From NCBI GenBank assembly GCA_018815765.1, contig JAHIWM010000056.1, positions 1 to 43,939 on the forward strand: a DNA stretch of 43,939 nt, given 5' to 3'. Made by a program: the position numbers and the translations under genes. Shown here piece by piece: positions 1-8,985 of this stretch; the stretch's first letter is position 1; the number at the start of each line of letters is the position of its first letter. This DNA comes from Gammaproteobacteria bacterium. Lineage in GTDB: Bacteria > Pseudomonadota > Gammaproteobacteria > Enterobacterales > Alteromonadaceae. Below the pieces are notes generated by a model. It was not told the DNA's origin. It was given only the letters and a program-made list of their open reading frames with translations, and made no database searches.

Positions 1-1127
1 GCTTTTTCAGCAAAACATACATCTTCAGGGTCAACATCTACGTTGGCGTGATGCAGTGAGCGCACCAGATAATGAGCACCATTCCAATAATGTTCATCCA
101 ACACTAAATCCGGACGGCGCTGCATCAATCGCTGACAATCCACCGTTAAATGAGCGGCATTTAAACGGTTAATAGGGCTTAACTCCGGGAAAAAATACAA
201 AGGCGCAGAATCACGTTGTTGTTTGGCTTCAATCAAGTGACACAAAGCCAAATCTTCTTCTGAATGAATGTCTTTTGGACCTACCAACAAATAATAACGC
301 TGCATATTTAATGAGCCTGTTCCAGCGCCCTGCCGGGTGACAATATCCAAAATATCGTCACTGACATAAGGCCGGAAAGTGAACTCCACCTCCTTGTACA
401 ACTCTTCGCTTAAGCGGCTGAATTTCACAGGATCTTGTTTAAATGTCAGAGGGCGCGCTGATAAATCGGCAACCTTCGCAAGGGTGCTTTTGCGTAAAAA
501 GTCTTCGCCTTTGGCAGAACGTTTAATGGCTTTTTTCAGCACAGGTTTTAATACATGGTTTTTCGGAAAATCATCCAGCACTGAATATCGAAGCTCAGGC
601 TCTTCTAAAATAGCCTGACATTGCTTTGCATAAGCGCTTAAAAAACAGCGCACTGCAGCTACTGCATCTTTTGCTGTTACGACCTGCACTCCATCCAACG
701 CGAGGCCTTCCTCATTGGCATAACGCTGTTGTTTTACGCCCTGACAATACTCTGCGGCCAATAAAATACTGACAGCAAAACGGCTCCAGTCCCAGACCGC
801 ATGACCAACACAGGCATCGTCAAAGTCATTAGGTGCAAAAATGACTCTGTCACCGGACGAACCTTCTTCGGTAAAAAAGCCAAAGTTAGATAAATGACAG
901 TCCCCTATCACTGTCGTCAGCGGGATTTTTGTGGTGAGAAGTTCCGGCAATTTCAGCACAGAATTTTTGATGTCCGCATAAAACAGCCCTGAACTACCCC
1001 GTAAAAACCGGAATGGGTTCAGCGCCATTTTCTGATGTTTAATCAGTAAAGGATCGATGCCAGGTGCTACTGCATCTGTACGTTTAAATTCCTGCTGTAA
1101 CTGTTCACGACGTTGTTGCTCTGGCAT
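1..1127 (-). CDS. DUF2252 family protein, partial (C-terminus beyond window)
   Basis: Reading the minus strand from ATG at 1127 gives an open frame of 375 codons that runs off the left edge, so the C-terminus is missing. The product begins MPEQQRREQL. It carries the features I associate with DUF2252: GDCHLSNFG at residues 75-83, NDFDDA at 100-105 and WDWSR at 112-116, which resemble the catalytic-loop and metal-binding motifs of the protein-kinase/aminoglycoside-phosphotransferase fold. No signal peptide or membrane segment is visible, so it is probably cytoplasmic. No substrate is known for the family, and kinase-like activity is only an inference from the fold. It lies downstream of the amidohydrolase-RidA gene on the same strand, 91 bases away. 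The family assignment is fairly secure; the function is unknown. Confidence 0.8.
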   Translation of the reverse strand, partial: MPEQQRREQLQQEFKRTDAVAPGIDPLLIKHQKMALNPFRFLRGSSGLFYADIKNSVLKLPELLTTKIPLTTVIGDCHLSNFGFFTEEGSSGDRVIFAPNDFDDACVGHAVWDWSRFAVSILLAAEYCQGVKQQRYANEEGLALDGVQVVTAKDAVAAVRCFLSAYAKQCQAILEEPELRYSVLDDFPKNHVLKPVLKKAIKRSAKGEDFLRKSTLAKVADLSARPLTFKQDPVKFSRLSEELYKEVEFTFRPYVSDDILDIVTRQGAGTGSLNMQRYYLLVGPKDIHSEEDLALCHLIEAKQQRDSAPLYFFPELSPINRLNAAHLTVDCQRLMQRRPDLVLDEHYWNGAHYLVRSLHHANVDVDPEDVCFAEK

Positions 1128-1166
1128 AAGCTTTCCCTGAATGAATGCATTTCAAAGCATACTACG

Positions 1167-1198
1167 CCATAACAGCCTGCCGTCTGAAGCTGTTATGG
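1167..1198. repeat. Perfect 10-bp inverted repeat between two minus-strand genes
   Basis: CCATAACAGC at 1167-1176 is perfectly complementary to GCTGTTATGG at 1189-1198, with a 12-base loop. It lies 21 bases past the stop of the amidohydrolase-RidA gene. The T-rich tail (TTTTATATTTG) is on the plus-strand side, which is the wrong side for terminating the minus-strand gene. It may be a processing or weak termination hairpin, or block antisense transcription. Confidence 0.5.
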
Positions 1199-1218
1199 TT
1201 TTATATTTGTAAGCAAAA

Positions 1219-2862
1219 TTAAAGCTGGGCCATACATTCCACTTCGACTTTGGCACCCAACGCCAAACCACTGGCAGCAAAAGCGCTTCTGGCAGGTAAA
1301 GGCGCTTTAAAATACTGAATATACACTTTGTTCGCAGCAGGCCATTCTTTGATATCCGCCAGCATTAAAGTACATTTAAACACTGCATCAAAACCCAGCT
1401 TGTGCTCTTGTAACACAGCTCCAATATTCTGCATTGCCTGTTGCATCTGGCTTTCTATCGTCTGCCCGTTCAATACCATAGTGCCAGGGAAATTGCCCAA
1501 TTGGCCTGACAAATACAGCACCCCGTTGACTAAACGAGCGCTACTGAAGGGTAAACGACTGTCATCGCCACGATAGACAAACTGACCATTTTTAATCACG
1601 TGGCTGATTTGGCGGCTATTGCTGATACTCTTTGTTGGATCAGCCGACAGGATCAGCAAGTTGGCTTTTTTCCCTGCTTCTATACTACCCACCTGATCCG
1701 CTATGCCAATAGCTTCTGCACCATGTAAAGTAGCGGCCTGAATGGCCTCCAGTGGCGTCAGCCCTGCTTGTTCTACCAGCAACTGCATTTCCTGGTGCAC
1801 CATAGGGTAATCCAGCCCGGCTTTATCCGATAAATAATCTGTGCCCGCTACAATTTTGATACCTTGCTGATGCGCCAGTCTGGTTAATAACACACCATGC
1901 TGATAAATAGTGGCCGCATTCAAATTACGTTGTTGCAGTTGATGAAAAATGGTTAAAGTTGCATCCAGCATAGTGCCTTGTTGCTTCATTTGTTCCAGCA
2001 ACGGCAGGTAATTAGCGGGATCAAAGGAGGCTTTTTTTACTTCCGCTGACACAGGCAAATCTTTACGACGCCAGTTTTCGTAGGATGAAATGACAGTAGC
2101 GGCTAAATCAGGCGCATGCGAAATCACTTCAACACCAGCTTGTACCGCATCAGCAGGTTTAGCTGGCCCTACATAAGCATGAGCCCAGACTTTCACACCA
2201 TGTTTTTTCGCAGCGGCAGAAAGCTTCGGCATTAAATCAGCTGGTACTTTGGCGTAAATTTTAATGCCGGTAGCGCCAGTGCCTAAAGTGCGTAACATTA
2301 AGGCATCAAAGTCGGTCTGCGCATTGACTGAACGCATCCAGTCTGTATCGCCAGGGGTTTTGCCGCGGGCCGAAGCTACAGTGCGCGGATCGCTGAAAAA
2401 CTCAGGCCCGCCAATAATGACCGAATAATAAATATCAGGCGACTGAATTAAATCCAGTTCGGCCTGACGTTTAAGCCCCGTCAACACCCGCACATCACCG
2501 CCCATATCCCGCACAGTGGTGACACCACCTCTTAACAAAGCGCTGAGTCTTTGTTGTGTGACGGTAGCGTTATCACCCCCTTCCGGTTCAGTGGCATGAT
2601 GCACATGAGCATCAATTAAACCAGGCAGCAGATACAAACCTTTCATATCCAGCGCAGAGCTGTCAGCCGGACGTTTTTTACTGCCCGTGTCATAGATGGC
2701 GCTTATGCGGTCACCATCAAGCGCAACAGTTTGACCCACTTTGAGTTCTAAGTTTTTTACATCCACTAGCGTTATATTTTCTAACAACACCGTCTGTGCT
2801 GATGCAGCACAGCTTAGGACAATAAAGAGTAGTGCTACAGGACGGGAGAACTGAATTGCCAT
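1219..2862 (-). CDS. Exported amidohydrolase fused to a C-terminal RidA (YjgF) domain
   Basis: A 547-residue protein with an N-terminal signal peptide (hydrophobic stretch 9-20, likely cleavage after SAQ around residue 23), so it probably acts in the periplasm. Residues about 25-430 form a metal-dependent amidohydrolase of the imidazolonepropionase-like kind: HxH at 86/88 within DAHVHH, K201, H228, H249 and D342 in AGTDYLSD match the usual metal and catalytic set. Residues about 437-547 are a RidA/YjgF domain; the arginine in LPARSAF (R525) aligns with the imine-binding arginine of RidA and is followed by the usual VEVECMA strand. RidA proteins hydrolyse reactive enamines and imines, so the fusion may clear a product of the hydrolase domain (inference). 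The substrate cannot be read from sequence. Start ATG 2862 is supported by the signal peptide; the ribosome binding site is only purine-rich. Confidence 0.85.
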   Translation of the reverse strand: MAIQFSRPVALLFIVLSCAASAQTVLLENITLVDVKNLELKVGQTVALDGDRISAIYDTGSKKRPADSSALDMKGLYLLPGLIDAHVHHATEPEGGDNATVTQQRLSALLRGGVTTVRDMGGDVRVLTGLKRQAELDLIQSPDIYYSVIIGGPEFFSDPRTVASARGKTPGDTDWMRSVNAQTDFDALMLRTLGTGATGIKIYAKVPADLMPKLSAAAKKHGVKVWAHAYVGPAKPADAVQAGVEVISHAPDLAATVISSYENWRRKDLPVSAEVKKASFDPANYLPLLEQMKQQGTMLDATLTIFHQLQQRNLNAATIYQHGVLLTRLAHQQGIKIVAGTDYLSDKAGLDYPMVHQEMQLLVEQAGLTPLEAIQAATLHGAEAIGIADQVGSIEAGKKANLLILSADPTKSISNSRQISHVIKNGQFVYRGDDSRLPFSSARLVNGVLYLSGQLGNFPGTMVLNGQTIESQMQQAMQNIGAVLQEHKLGFDAVFKCTLMLADIKEWPAANKVYIQYFKAPLPARSAFAASGLALGAKVEVECMAQL

Positions 2863-3026
2863 TTGTTTCTCTTCTAAGTGACTGTTCTTATTTGGTTATC
2901 CCTAGTTATACCTAAGCAACAGCAAAGCAACCAGCAAGATAGCGAGAGCCTGACGTTAAAAATCTGCATCTGAACGCATTTATTAACATTGTCACTATTA
3001 CCGATACTGTAGTTCGCGACAACAGG

Positions 3027-3052
3027 AAAAGGCCGGACGGCAGCCTCGGCCT
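3027..3052 (-). terminator. Rho-independent terminator of the alcohol dehydrogenase gene
   Basis: On the minus strand AGGCCG and CGGCCT (3047-3052 and 3030-3035) pair around an 11-base loop and are followed by TTTTCC. The hairpin begins 16 bases after the dehydrogenase stop at 3068, in the right orientation. Confidence 0.55.
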
Positions 3053-3067
3053 CTTTAAGAAACAAGC

Positions 3068-4069
3068 TTACCTTTCCAACACAATCCGATAACGGGCTTT
3101 GCCACTTTCCAAATGCGCTATAGCCTCGTTAATCTGGTCAAACTTAAATAGTTCCACCACAGGCTGGATCTTATGTTGCACTGCAAAATCCAGCATTTTT
3201 TTGATAGTCGCAGGGCTGCCAACTGGTGAACCTGACACTGAACGTTGCGCCATAATCAGGCTAAATACGTTCAGATCTAAAGGTTCTAACGTAGCACCGA
3301 CAAAATGCAACCGGCCTTTAGGTTTGAGGGTTGAAAGGTACAGATTCCAGTCTAATTTCACATTCACCGTGGTCAATATAAAATCAAACCGCCCTGCAGC
3401 CGCCGCTATTTCGTCGGCATTTCTGGAATTAATACAATGATGTGCGCCTAACTCTTTTGCTTCTGCGGTTTTGCTTTCGCTGGAGGTAAAGGCCGTGACT
3501 TCACAACCAAAAGCCCTTAAAAACTGCAGCGCTATATGGCCCAAACCGCCAATGCCTATCACTGCCACTTTGTCGGTGGCTTTGACGTCAAACTGCACCA
3601 GTGGGTTAAACACGGTAATACCACCACAAAACAAAGGACCCGCAGTTTTTGCATCCATACCTTCCGGTAAGGCAATTACACTGGCCGCATTAGCCCTTAC
3701 TTTATCGGCAAAACCACCATGACGGCCTACTATAGTACCTTCTGCTGTAGCACATAAATTATGATCGCCACTGCCACAGCTGGCGCAGACCTGACAATAG
3801 CCAGAATGCCAGCCAAGCCCGACCACCTGGCCTTGTTTCAAATGGCTAACATCAGCCCCTACTGCAGCAATACGCCCCACGACTTCATGGCCAGCCACCA
3901 AAGGATAAGACGACATACCCCAGTCGTTATTGATCATAGATAAGTCGGAGTGGCACATACCACAATAATCCACATCAATTTCCACATCCTGCCGGCCCAG
4001 AGGGCCAGGATCGAACTCAATCACCGACAAGGCTGAATGAGGTTTGAGTGCTGCATAAGCTTTGATCAT
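3068..4069 (-). CDS. Zinc-dependent alcohol dehydrogenase (YahK/CAD-like MDR family)
   Basis: A 333-residue medium-chain dehydrogenase/reductase, slightly shorter than E. coli YahK. Catalytic zinc ligands are visible as C36 in YCGMCHSD, H61-E62 in GHEVVG and C148 in LFCGG. The structural zinc site has four cysteines, C92, C95, C98 and C106. The Rossmann glycine motif GIGGLGHIA is at 172-180. Members of this cinnamyl-alcohol/aldehyde-reductase group usually reduce aldehydes to alcohols with NADPH in the cytoplasm; the actual substrate here is not determinable. ATG 4069 has a good ribosome binding site, GGGAGA seven bases upstream. It diverges from rimO and ends in its own terminator, so it is probably a single-gene unit. 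The 205-base stretch between it and the amidohydrolase gene holds that terminator and nothing else I recognise. Confidence 0.88.
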   Translation of the reverse strand: MIKAYAALKPHSALSVIEFDPGPLGRQDVEIDVDYCGMCHSDLSMINNDWGMSSYPLVAGHEVVGRIAAVGADVSHLKQGQVVGLGWHSGYCQVCASCGSGDHNLCATAEGTIVGRHGGFADKVRANAASVIALPEGMDAKTAGPLFCGGITVFNPLVQFDVKATDKVAVIGIGGLGHIALQFLRAFGCEVTAFTSSESKTAEAKELGAHHCINSRNADEIAAAAGRFDFILTTVNVKLDWNLYLSTLKPKGRLHFVGATLEPLDLNVFSLIMAQRSVSGSPVGSPATIKKMLDFAVQHKIQPVVELFKFDQINEAIAHLESGKARYRIVLER

Positions 4070-4278
4070 AAAATCATCTCCCGATTAATAAACGACCTAT
4101 TGATGAACAACAGCTACGCCAAGAGTATTAGCGATGATCAACAAACTGGCAGGGAGATCCGCTATATTTTTCCGGCTTTTTAACAACTTTCAGATAATCC
4201 TATGGCACAGACGAAGATTAGCACCTTCTGTTGACTGTTTTTTATACAGCAAGGACTGTATCTTCCAATCGATTCAGG

Positions 4279-4284
4279 TATAAT
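4279..4284 (+). promoter_or_regulatory. Possible -10 element of rimO
   Basis: A perfect TATAAT lies 43 bases upstream of the rimO ATG in the gap between the divergent dehydrogenase and rimO. No convincing -35 is seen: the hexamer at 17-base spacing is CTGTAT. Plausible but unproven. Confidence 0.35.
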
Positions 4285-4326
4285 CCGCGCACTTTTTTTC
4301 CGGCCCTTTTACTTTGCAGGATTTAC

Positions 4327-5727
4327 ATGACAGTCGAAACCTTTGATCCCTCACAAACCACTACACTGGAAACCCCAGTGAAAAGTCTGACAGCTCAGGC
4401 GCAAGCCAATGGTTCAGGCGCAAAAATCGGGTTTGTAAGCTTAGGTTGCCCAAAAAACCTGGTGGACTCAGAGCGTATTCTGACTCAGTTAAAAACTGAA
4501 GGTTATCAAATAGTTCCAAGCTATGATGATGCGGCGTTAGTGATTGTAAACACTTGTGGTTTTATCGACAGCGCAGTGCAGGAATCTTTAGATACCATAG
4601 GCGAAGCTTTGGCTGAAAACGGCAAAGTAATAGTCACCGGCTGTTTAGGTGCGCGTGAAGATGAAATTCGCGAAGTACATCCAAACGTCTTAGGCATCAC
4701 TGGCCCACATGCCTATGAAAACGTATTAAAACAGGTGCATGAATTTGTGCCTAAGCCAAAATACGACCCTTTTATGCAGTTAGTGCCGGATCACGGCATT
4801 AAATTAACGCCTAAACATTACGCCTACTTAAAAATCTCTGAAGGCTGTAACCATCGTTGTACCTTCTGCATTATTCCGTCGATGCGTGGCGACTTAGTCA
4901 GCCGCCCTATTGGCGAAGTGCTGGATGAAGCGGCGCGTTTACAAAAAGCCGGCGTCAAAGAGCTGCTGATTATTTCTCAGGACACCAGCGCTTATGGCGT
5001 GGATGTAAAACACCGCACTGGTTTCTGGAATGGCCAGCCGGTAAAAACCTCAATGCAGTCTTTGTGTGAAGCCTTAGCCGATTTAGGCATTTGGGTTCGC
5101 CTGCATTATGTCTATCCTTACCCTCATGTGGATGATGTGATCCCCTTGATGGCGCAAGGTAAGTTATTGCCCTACCTGGATATTCCATTCCAGCATGCCA
5201 GCCCGCGTATTTTAAAACTGATGAAACGCCCTGGTCAGTCTGACCGTGTATTAGAGCGCATCAAAAAATGGCGTGAAATCTGCCCTGAACTGACCATTCG
5301 CTCTACCTTTATCGTCGGTTTCCCTGGTGAAACAGAAGAAGAGTTCCAGGAATTATTAAACTGGTTAGAAGAAGCTCAGTTAGACCGCGTTGGCTGCTTT
5401 AAATACAGCCCGGTCGAAGGTGCAAAAGCCAACGACTTGCCGGATCAAATTGCGGAAGAAGTGAAAGAAGAGCGCTACCACCGCTTTATGGAAACTCAGC
5501 AGCGTATCAGCGCAGCTCGTTTGCAGGCCAAAATTGGCCGCACGATCAAAGTGTTAATTGATGAAGTGGACGATGAAGGCGCCATTGGCCGCAGCTTCGC
5601 AGATGCTCCTGAAATTGACGGCGCAGTGTACTTAAACGGCGAAACTTCATTAAAACCAGGTGATCTGGTGGATGTAGTCATAGAAGAAGCTGACGAATAC
5701 GATTTATGGGGCAGCTTAGTCGAATAA
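4327..5727 (+). CDS. rimO: Ribosomal protein uS12 methylthiotransferase RimO
   Basis: A 466-residue radical-SAM enzyme that adds a methylthio group to an aspartate of ribosomal protein uS12 (S12) in the cytoplasm. The N-terminal UPF0004 domain has three cysteines for the auxiliary iron-sulfur cluster: C41 in [13 protein letters not shown]77 in NTCGF and C106 in TGCLG. The radical-SAM motif CNHRCTFC supplies C174, C178 and C181. A TRAM domain ends the protein from about residue 400. The reading frame is open from a TTG at 4231, but ATG 4327 with GCAGGA just upstream is the better start; it still leaves an N-terminal extension of about 30 residues, rich in Thr, Gln and Ala, compared with the 441-residue E. 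coli protein. The two-domain-plus-TRAM order and the [10 protein letters not shown] motif fit RimO better than MiaB. Confidence 0.95.
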   Translation: MTVETFDPSQTTTLETPVKSLTAQAQANGSGAKIGFVSLGCPKNLVDSERILTQLKTEGYQIVPSYDDAALVIVNTCGFIDSAVQESLDTIGEALAENGKVIVTGCLGAREDEIREVHPNVLGITGPHAYENVLKQVHEFVPKPKYDPFMQLVPDHGIKLTPKHYAYLKISEGCNHRCTFCIIPSMRGDLVSRPIGEVLDEAARLQKAGVKELLIISQDTSAYGVDVKHRTGFWNGQPVKTSMQSLCEALADLGIWVRLHYVYPYPHVDDVIPLMAQGKLLPYLDIPFQHASPRILKLMKRPGQSDRVLERIKKWREICPELTIRSTFIVGFPGETEEEFQELLNWLEEAQLDRVGCFKYSPVEGAKANDLPDQIAEEVKEERYHRFMETQQRISAARLQAKIGRTIKVLIDEVDDEGAIGRSFADAPEIDGAVYLNGETSLKPGDLVDVVIEEADEYDLWGSLVE

Positions 5728-5753
5728 GTGGGCTGAGTAGTCCAGACTATACG

Positions 5754-5779
5754 AAAAAACGGCCTGTTGGCCGTTTTTT
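5754..5779. terminator. Bidirectional terminator between rimO and the diguanylate cyclase gene
   Basis: ACGGCC-tgtt-GGCCGT flanked by six A (5754-5759) on the left and six T (5774-5779) on the right makes a symmetric hairpin. It is 27 bases after the rimO stop and 5 bases after the stop of the convergent gene, so it can serve both strands. Confidence 0.9.
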
Positions 5780-5784
5780 ATTCC

Positions 5785-6924
5785 TTAAGAAAGCCCTGAA
5801 CCAAAAACTATACGGTTTCGACCTTCTGCCTTTGCCTGATACAAAGCATCATCTGCATCAGCCAACAACTCTTTTAAATCCCGCAGCGCACCAACACAAC
5901 TTGCACCACCAACACTGACGGTTAATTTCACCGGTCTGGCTTCTATTTCCCAGGCGTGATGAGCAATACGTTCACATAAACGCTGACCAATTAAAGCAGC
6001 CTGCTCTGCACTGGTATGCGGCATTAACACAGCAAATTCTTCACCGCCCAGCCGGCCTATTAAATCTGAAGTTCGAAGCCCCACTTTGAGTAAATCTGCT
6101 ACTTTTTTCAGCGCCAGATCCCCAATAGCATGACCCCATTTATCGTTAATCTGTTTGAAGTGATCCAGGTCAATCATCAACACCACAACGCTATATTGCT
6201 GACGTCTGTTCTGTAATAAGGTCAGATTTGCTCTTTTTAAGAATTCTCGACGGTTCAGCAACTGAGTTAAGTCATCCAGCTCTGTCAGCCGTAACAATTG
6301 ATTTTCGGTATGGGAAAATGATAACAGCGGCAGCATAAATCCTGTGCCAATGGTTAATAACACATGCCCCAGCAATACCCATTGCAAACTGGGTAAGCTA
6401 AAAGCTCTGTAGTCTTCGCCAATTAAAGGCAGAACCAGCATCACCTGAAGCAGCATCAAGGCTGCGTGCATTGCAAAAAACAATTGCAACACATACATCG
6501 GAAAAACTGGTTTTAAGCGGGCTTTTTTCAAAAGAACTATCGCATAAACGAATATCACCGCAATGCTGAATGAAGTTAATGCTGTAGAGGCATTATTGAC
6601 CTGATGCAAGATGCTCAAAGGCAGCAGGTACAAGGTTAACAATAAAGCCACTTGTTGCCTGGAACGCGCACTGAGCTGTCCACGTAAAAACAACACTAAA
6701 CCAGTGACGACTAAAGCCGGAGAGAGTAGCAACAACAGATCAGCAAGAAAGTAGGTGAGCAGTGGCTGGTTTACATAAGCCCGGGCTCCTGCCGCACAAC
6801 CTCCGGCCACAAAAACAAAACAGGCAATGGACCACAACAGAAAGCTTTTATCATGGCGACGTAACAGATACACCATAGCCAGATAGCAGCCAATCATCAG
6901 ATTAACCAGCAGGGTTAACAGCAT
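5785..6924 (-). CDS. Membrane-bound diguanylate cyclase (GGDEF domain)
   Basis: A 379-residue protein that should make c-di-GMP at the inner membrane. Residues 1-205 are hydrophobic, with about six or seven membrane segments and no recognisable ligand-binding motif. The C-terminal GGDEF domain (about 210-379) has the active signature GGEEF at 293-297 and an inhibitory-site motif, RTSD, at 284-287, five residues before it, so product feedback is likely. The metal and substrate loop is present as DLDHFKQIND around 252-261. The start is uncertain. ATG 6924 has no clear ribosome binding site, while the same frame continues upstream to an ATT at 6963 preceded by GGAG at nine bases' spacing; that would add 13 residues (beginning INFHGFELHLPT). 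No EAL domain is present. It stands alone, convergent with rimO. Confidence 0.88.
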   Translation of the reverse strand: MLLTLLVNLMIGCYLAMVYLLRRHDKSFLLWSIACFVFVAGGCAAGARAYVNQPLLTYFLADLLLLLSPALVVTGLVLFLRGQLSARSRQQVALLLTLYLLPLSILHQVNNASTALTSFSIAVIFVYAIVLLKKARLKPVFPMYVLQLFFAMHAALMLLQVMLVLPLIGEDYRAFSLPSLQWVLLGHVLLTIGTGFMLPLLSFSHTENQLLRLTELDDLTQLLNRREFLKRANLTLLQNRRQQYSVVVLMIDLDHFKQINDKWGHAIGDLALKKVADLLKVGLRTSDLIGRLGGEEFAVLMPHTSAEQAALIGQRLCERIAHHAWEIEARPVKLTVSVGGASCVGALRDLKELLADADDALYQAKAEGRNRIVFGSGLS

Positions 6925-7103
6925 CAGCGTGGGTAAATGCAGTTCAAATCCATGAAAATTAATGACTAATTACTCCGTTGTCTTATTACTTTGGCAGTAT
7001 AGCCCGTTGTGTTTCCTATTTACAAACAACTTGGTCTGTCGTTTTATACCGTCCAACGGCCATAAAGAAGTTGTATTTACTCCCGCTACGCTCTGACCAA
7101 AGA

Positions 7104-7157
7104 GCAACTAACCACAGCGTGGATCCGAAGCCCGTGGTTACGTTGCCTGATTGCAAC
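7104..7157. repeat. Interlocking inverted repeats downstream of the Kef genes
   Basis: GCAACTAACCAC (7104-7115) pairs with GTGGTTAcGTTGC (7134-7146) apart from one bulged base. The GTTGC at 7142-7146 can instead pair with GCAAC at 7153-7157, so two exclusive hairpins are possible. It lies just past the kefB-like stop and before the diguanylate cyclase gene. No T-run follows on the minus strand. Confidence 0.45.
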
Positions 7158-7164
7158 ACCACTA

Positions 7165-8985
7165 CTACCCGGTATTTTTCCCGTCTTTAGTTTCTGGATG
7201 TACCCCCTGATAACGCTGTGGCGCATCACGGCTTTCACGTTCAAGCTGCCGCTGTAACTCTTCCCTGCTTTGTTTCAGCAACTGAATATAGTTCTTTTCA
7301 TCCTGCTGCTGACGCACCAGCTGCATCTTATCAATCAACTGATAATTCGCAGCTCTGAAACGATCTGCCAGCTCTTTGGCTTCATACTGCCCCATACCAA
7401 GTTGGGTTAATACGTCCCTGCCCTGACGTAACGAGGCTTCAAACAGCTCACGTTCTATATGCTGCACTCCCATCTGACGAAGCTGATACATATGCGCCAC
7501 ATCTTTGGCTCTGGCCATCAGAGTTAAATGGGGGAAATGTTGTTTAGCATTGCTGACAATAGCGTTGATGGCTTGTACGTCATCCACTGCAATCACCAGA
7601 ATTTTTGCCTGCGCCGCACCAGCAGCCTCCAGCACGTCCATCCGGCTGCCATCGCCGTAATACACCTTAAAACCAAACTTCGTCATAGTTTGAATAGTAT
7701 CTGAGTCATGATCCAGCACGGTCGGCACTATGCCGTTGGATAACAACAAACGGCCCAAAATCTGGCCGTAGCGACCAAAACCCGCAATAATCACCGGGCT
7801 GTCGCTATTCTCGACATCAGTATTCTGCTCTGGTTGTTGGTTTTGCTGGCGAACCGCCCATGCATCCTGCAGCTTCATCAGTAAAGGTGATACCGCAATA
7901 GACAAGGCAATCAATAAGTTTAGTAATGCGCCTTCAGTTGCACTCAACAGTGCGCCGGCTGTCGCTAAAGCGGCCAATACAAAAGCAAACTCACTACCCT
8001 GCCCAAGCAATACCGCGTAGCTAAAGCGCTCAGGGGCTGCAATTTTTAAAATGCGGGCAACCCCGTACAGCAACAGCAGTTTTAGACCAACAAACAACAG
8101 CAACAACATGCTGATCAACTGCCATTCAGTACTGAGTAGCTGCATATTAATACTGGCGCCAATAGTGATAAAAAACAGCCCTAAAAACAGTCCTTTAAAA
8201 GGTTCTAAGTCAGCTTCTAACTGATGACGAAATTCAGAACTCGCCAGCAGCACTCCTGCAATAAAAGCGCCTAAGCCAGCTGATACACCGACGACCGTCA
8301 TCAGCTCCATCACACCTATCACCAGCAATAAAGCCAGACCAACAAACAACTCACGGGAACCATAGTGCGCCACCCAGTGCAGCAAATAACCAATCAAGTA
8401 ACGCCCTGTTAAAACCACAGCCACTACGGCAGCTAAAGCAGGTAAGGCTTTAAACTCCGCCGTATCGGCCGAAGGAGCTATCAAGCTGACACCAATCAGC
8501 AACGGGATAGCCACCATATCCTGCAACAACAAGGCGCCAAATACCGACTGCCCGGTATGAGTACCCATTAAATTGCGATCTTTCATCAGCTGTATAGCGA
8601 CTGCTGTGGATGAAAGCGCCAACGCCAGGCCAATAAAGACTGACAAGGCATAAGACAGTCCCAATAAAAAGGTAGCTATCGCTATACCCAGCGCACAGAC
8701 AACCACCTGCAACGAGCCAAATAAAAACACTCTGTGGCGCATAGCCCAGAGCTTTTTCGCATCCAGCTCCAAACCAATACTGAATAACATTAATACTACG
8801 CCGAGCTCCGCCAGCAGCTTGATATCATCGGTATTGCTGGCTATGGCAAATCCCGCCGGGCCTAAGGCAATGCCCGCCAATAAATACCCCAGCACCACAC
8901 CTAAACCAAAACGTTTGGCCAAAGGCACCACCAACACCATAGCGGCCAGATAAATCATCAGGTAAGTCAGCACATTAAGATGCAT
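7165..8985 (-). CDS. KefB/KefC-like potassium/proton antiporter with RCK domain
   Basis: A 606-residue CPA2-family transporter, the length expected for KefB (601) or KefC (620). About twelve membrane segments fill residues 1-375. The loop HQLEADLEPFKG (254-265) followed by LFLGLFFITIGASI matches the regulatory region of E. coli KefC. A cytoplasmic RCK/TrkA-N domain starts near 397, with the nucleotide motif AGFGRYGQ at 401-408. In E. coli such systems export K+ and acidify the cell when glutathione adducts of electrophiles accumulate. The frame is open from 9066, but ATG 8985, six bases after GGGAGT, is the start; it overlaps the upstream flavoprotein gene by 11 bases, so the two are translationally coupled. 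The C-terminal 90 residues are charged and rich in Gln, probably helical. I cannot tell KefB from KefC by sequence alone. Confidence 0.9.
   Translation of the reverse strand: MHLNVLTYLMIYLAAMVLVVPLAKRFGLGVVLGYLLAGIALGPAGFAIASNTDDIKLLAELGVVLMLFSIGLELDAKKLWAMRHRVFLFGSLQVVVCALGIAIATFLLGLSYALSVFIGLALALSSTAVAIQLMKDRNLMGTHTGQSVFGALLLQDMVAIPLLIGVSLIAPSADTAEFKALPALAAVVAVVLTGRYLIGYLLHWVAHYGSRELFVGLALLLVIGVMELMTVVGVSAGLGAFIAGVLLASSEFRHQLEADLEPFKGLFLGLFFITIGASINMQLLSTEWQLISMLLLLFVGLKLLLLYGVARILKIAAPERFSYAVLLGQGSEFAFVLAALATAGALLSATEGALLNLLIALSIAVSPLLMKLQDAWAVRQQNQQPEQNTDVENSDSPVIIAGFGRYGQILGRLLLSNGIVPTVLDHDSDTIQTMTKFGFKVYYGDGSRMDVLEAAGAAQAKILVIAVDDVQAINAIVSNAKQHFPHLTLMARAKDVAHMYQLRQMGVQHIERELFEASLRQGRDVLTQLGMGQYEAKELADRFRAANYQLIDKMQLVRQQQDEKNYIQLLKQSREELQRQLERESRDAPQRYQGVHPETKDGKNTG

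Noticed and set aside
2874-3065. 63-codon open frame on the minus strand between two genes
   Set aside because: It overlaps the dehydrogenase terminator and has no recognisable motif or ribosome binding site.
4231-4326. N-terminal extension of RimO from TTG 4231
   Set aside because: It would translate through the TATAAT box, and the ATG at 4327 has a ribosome binding site; the extra residues do not match the family.
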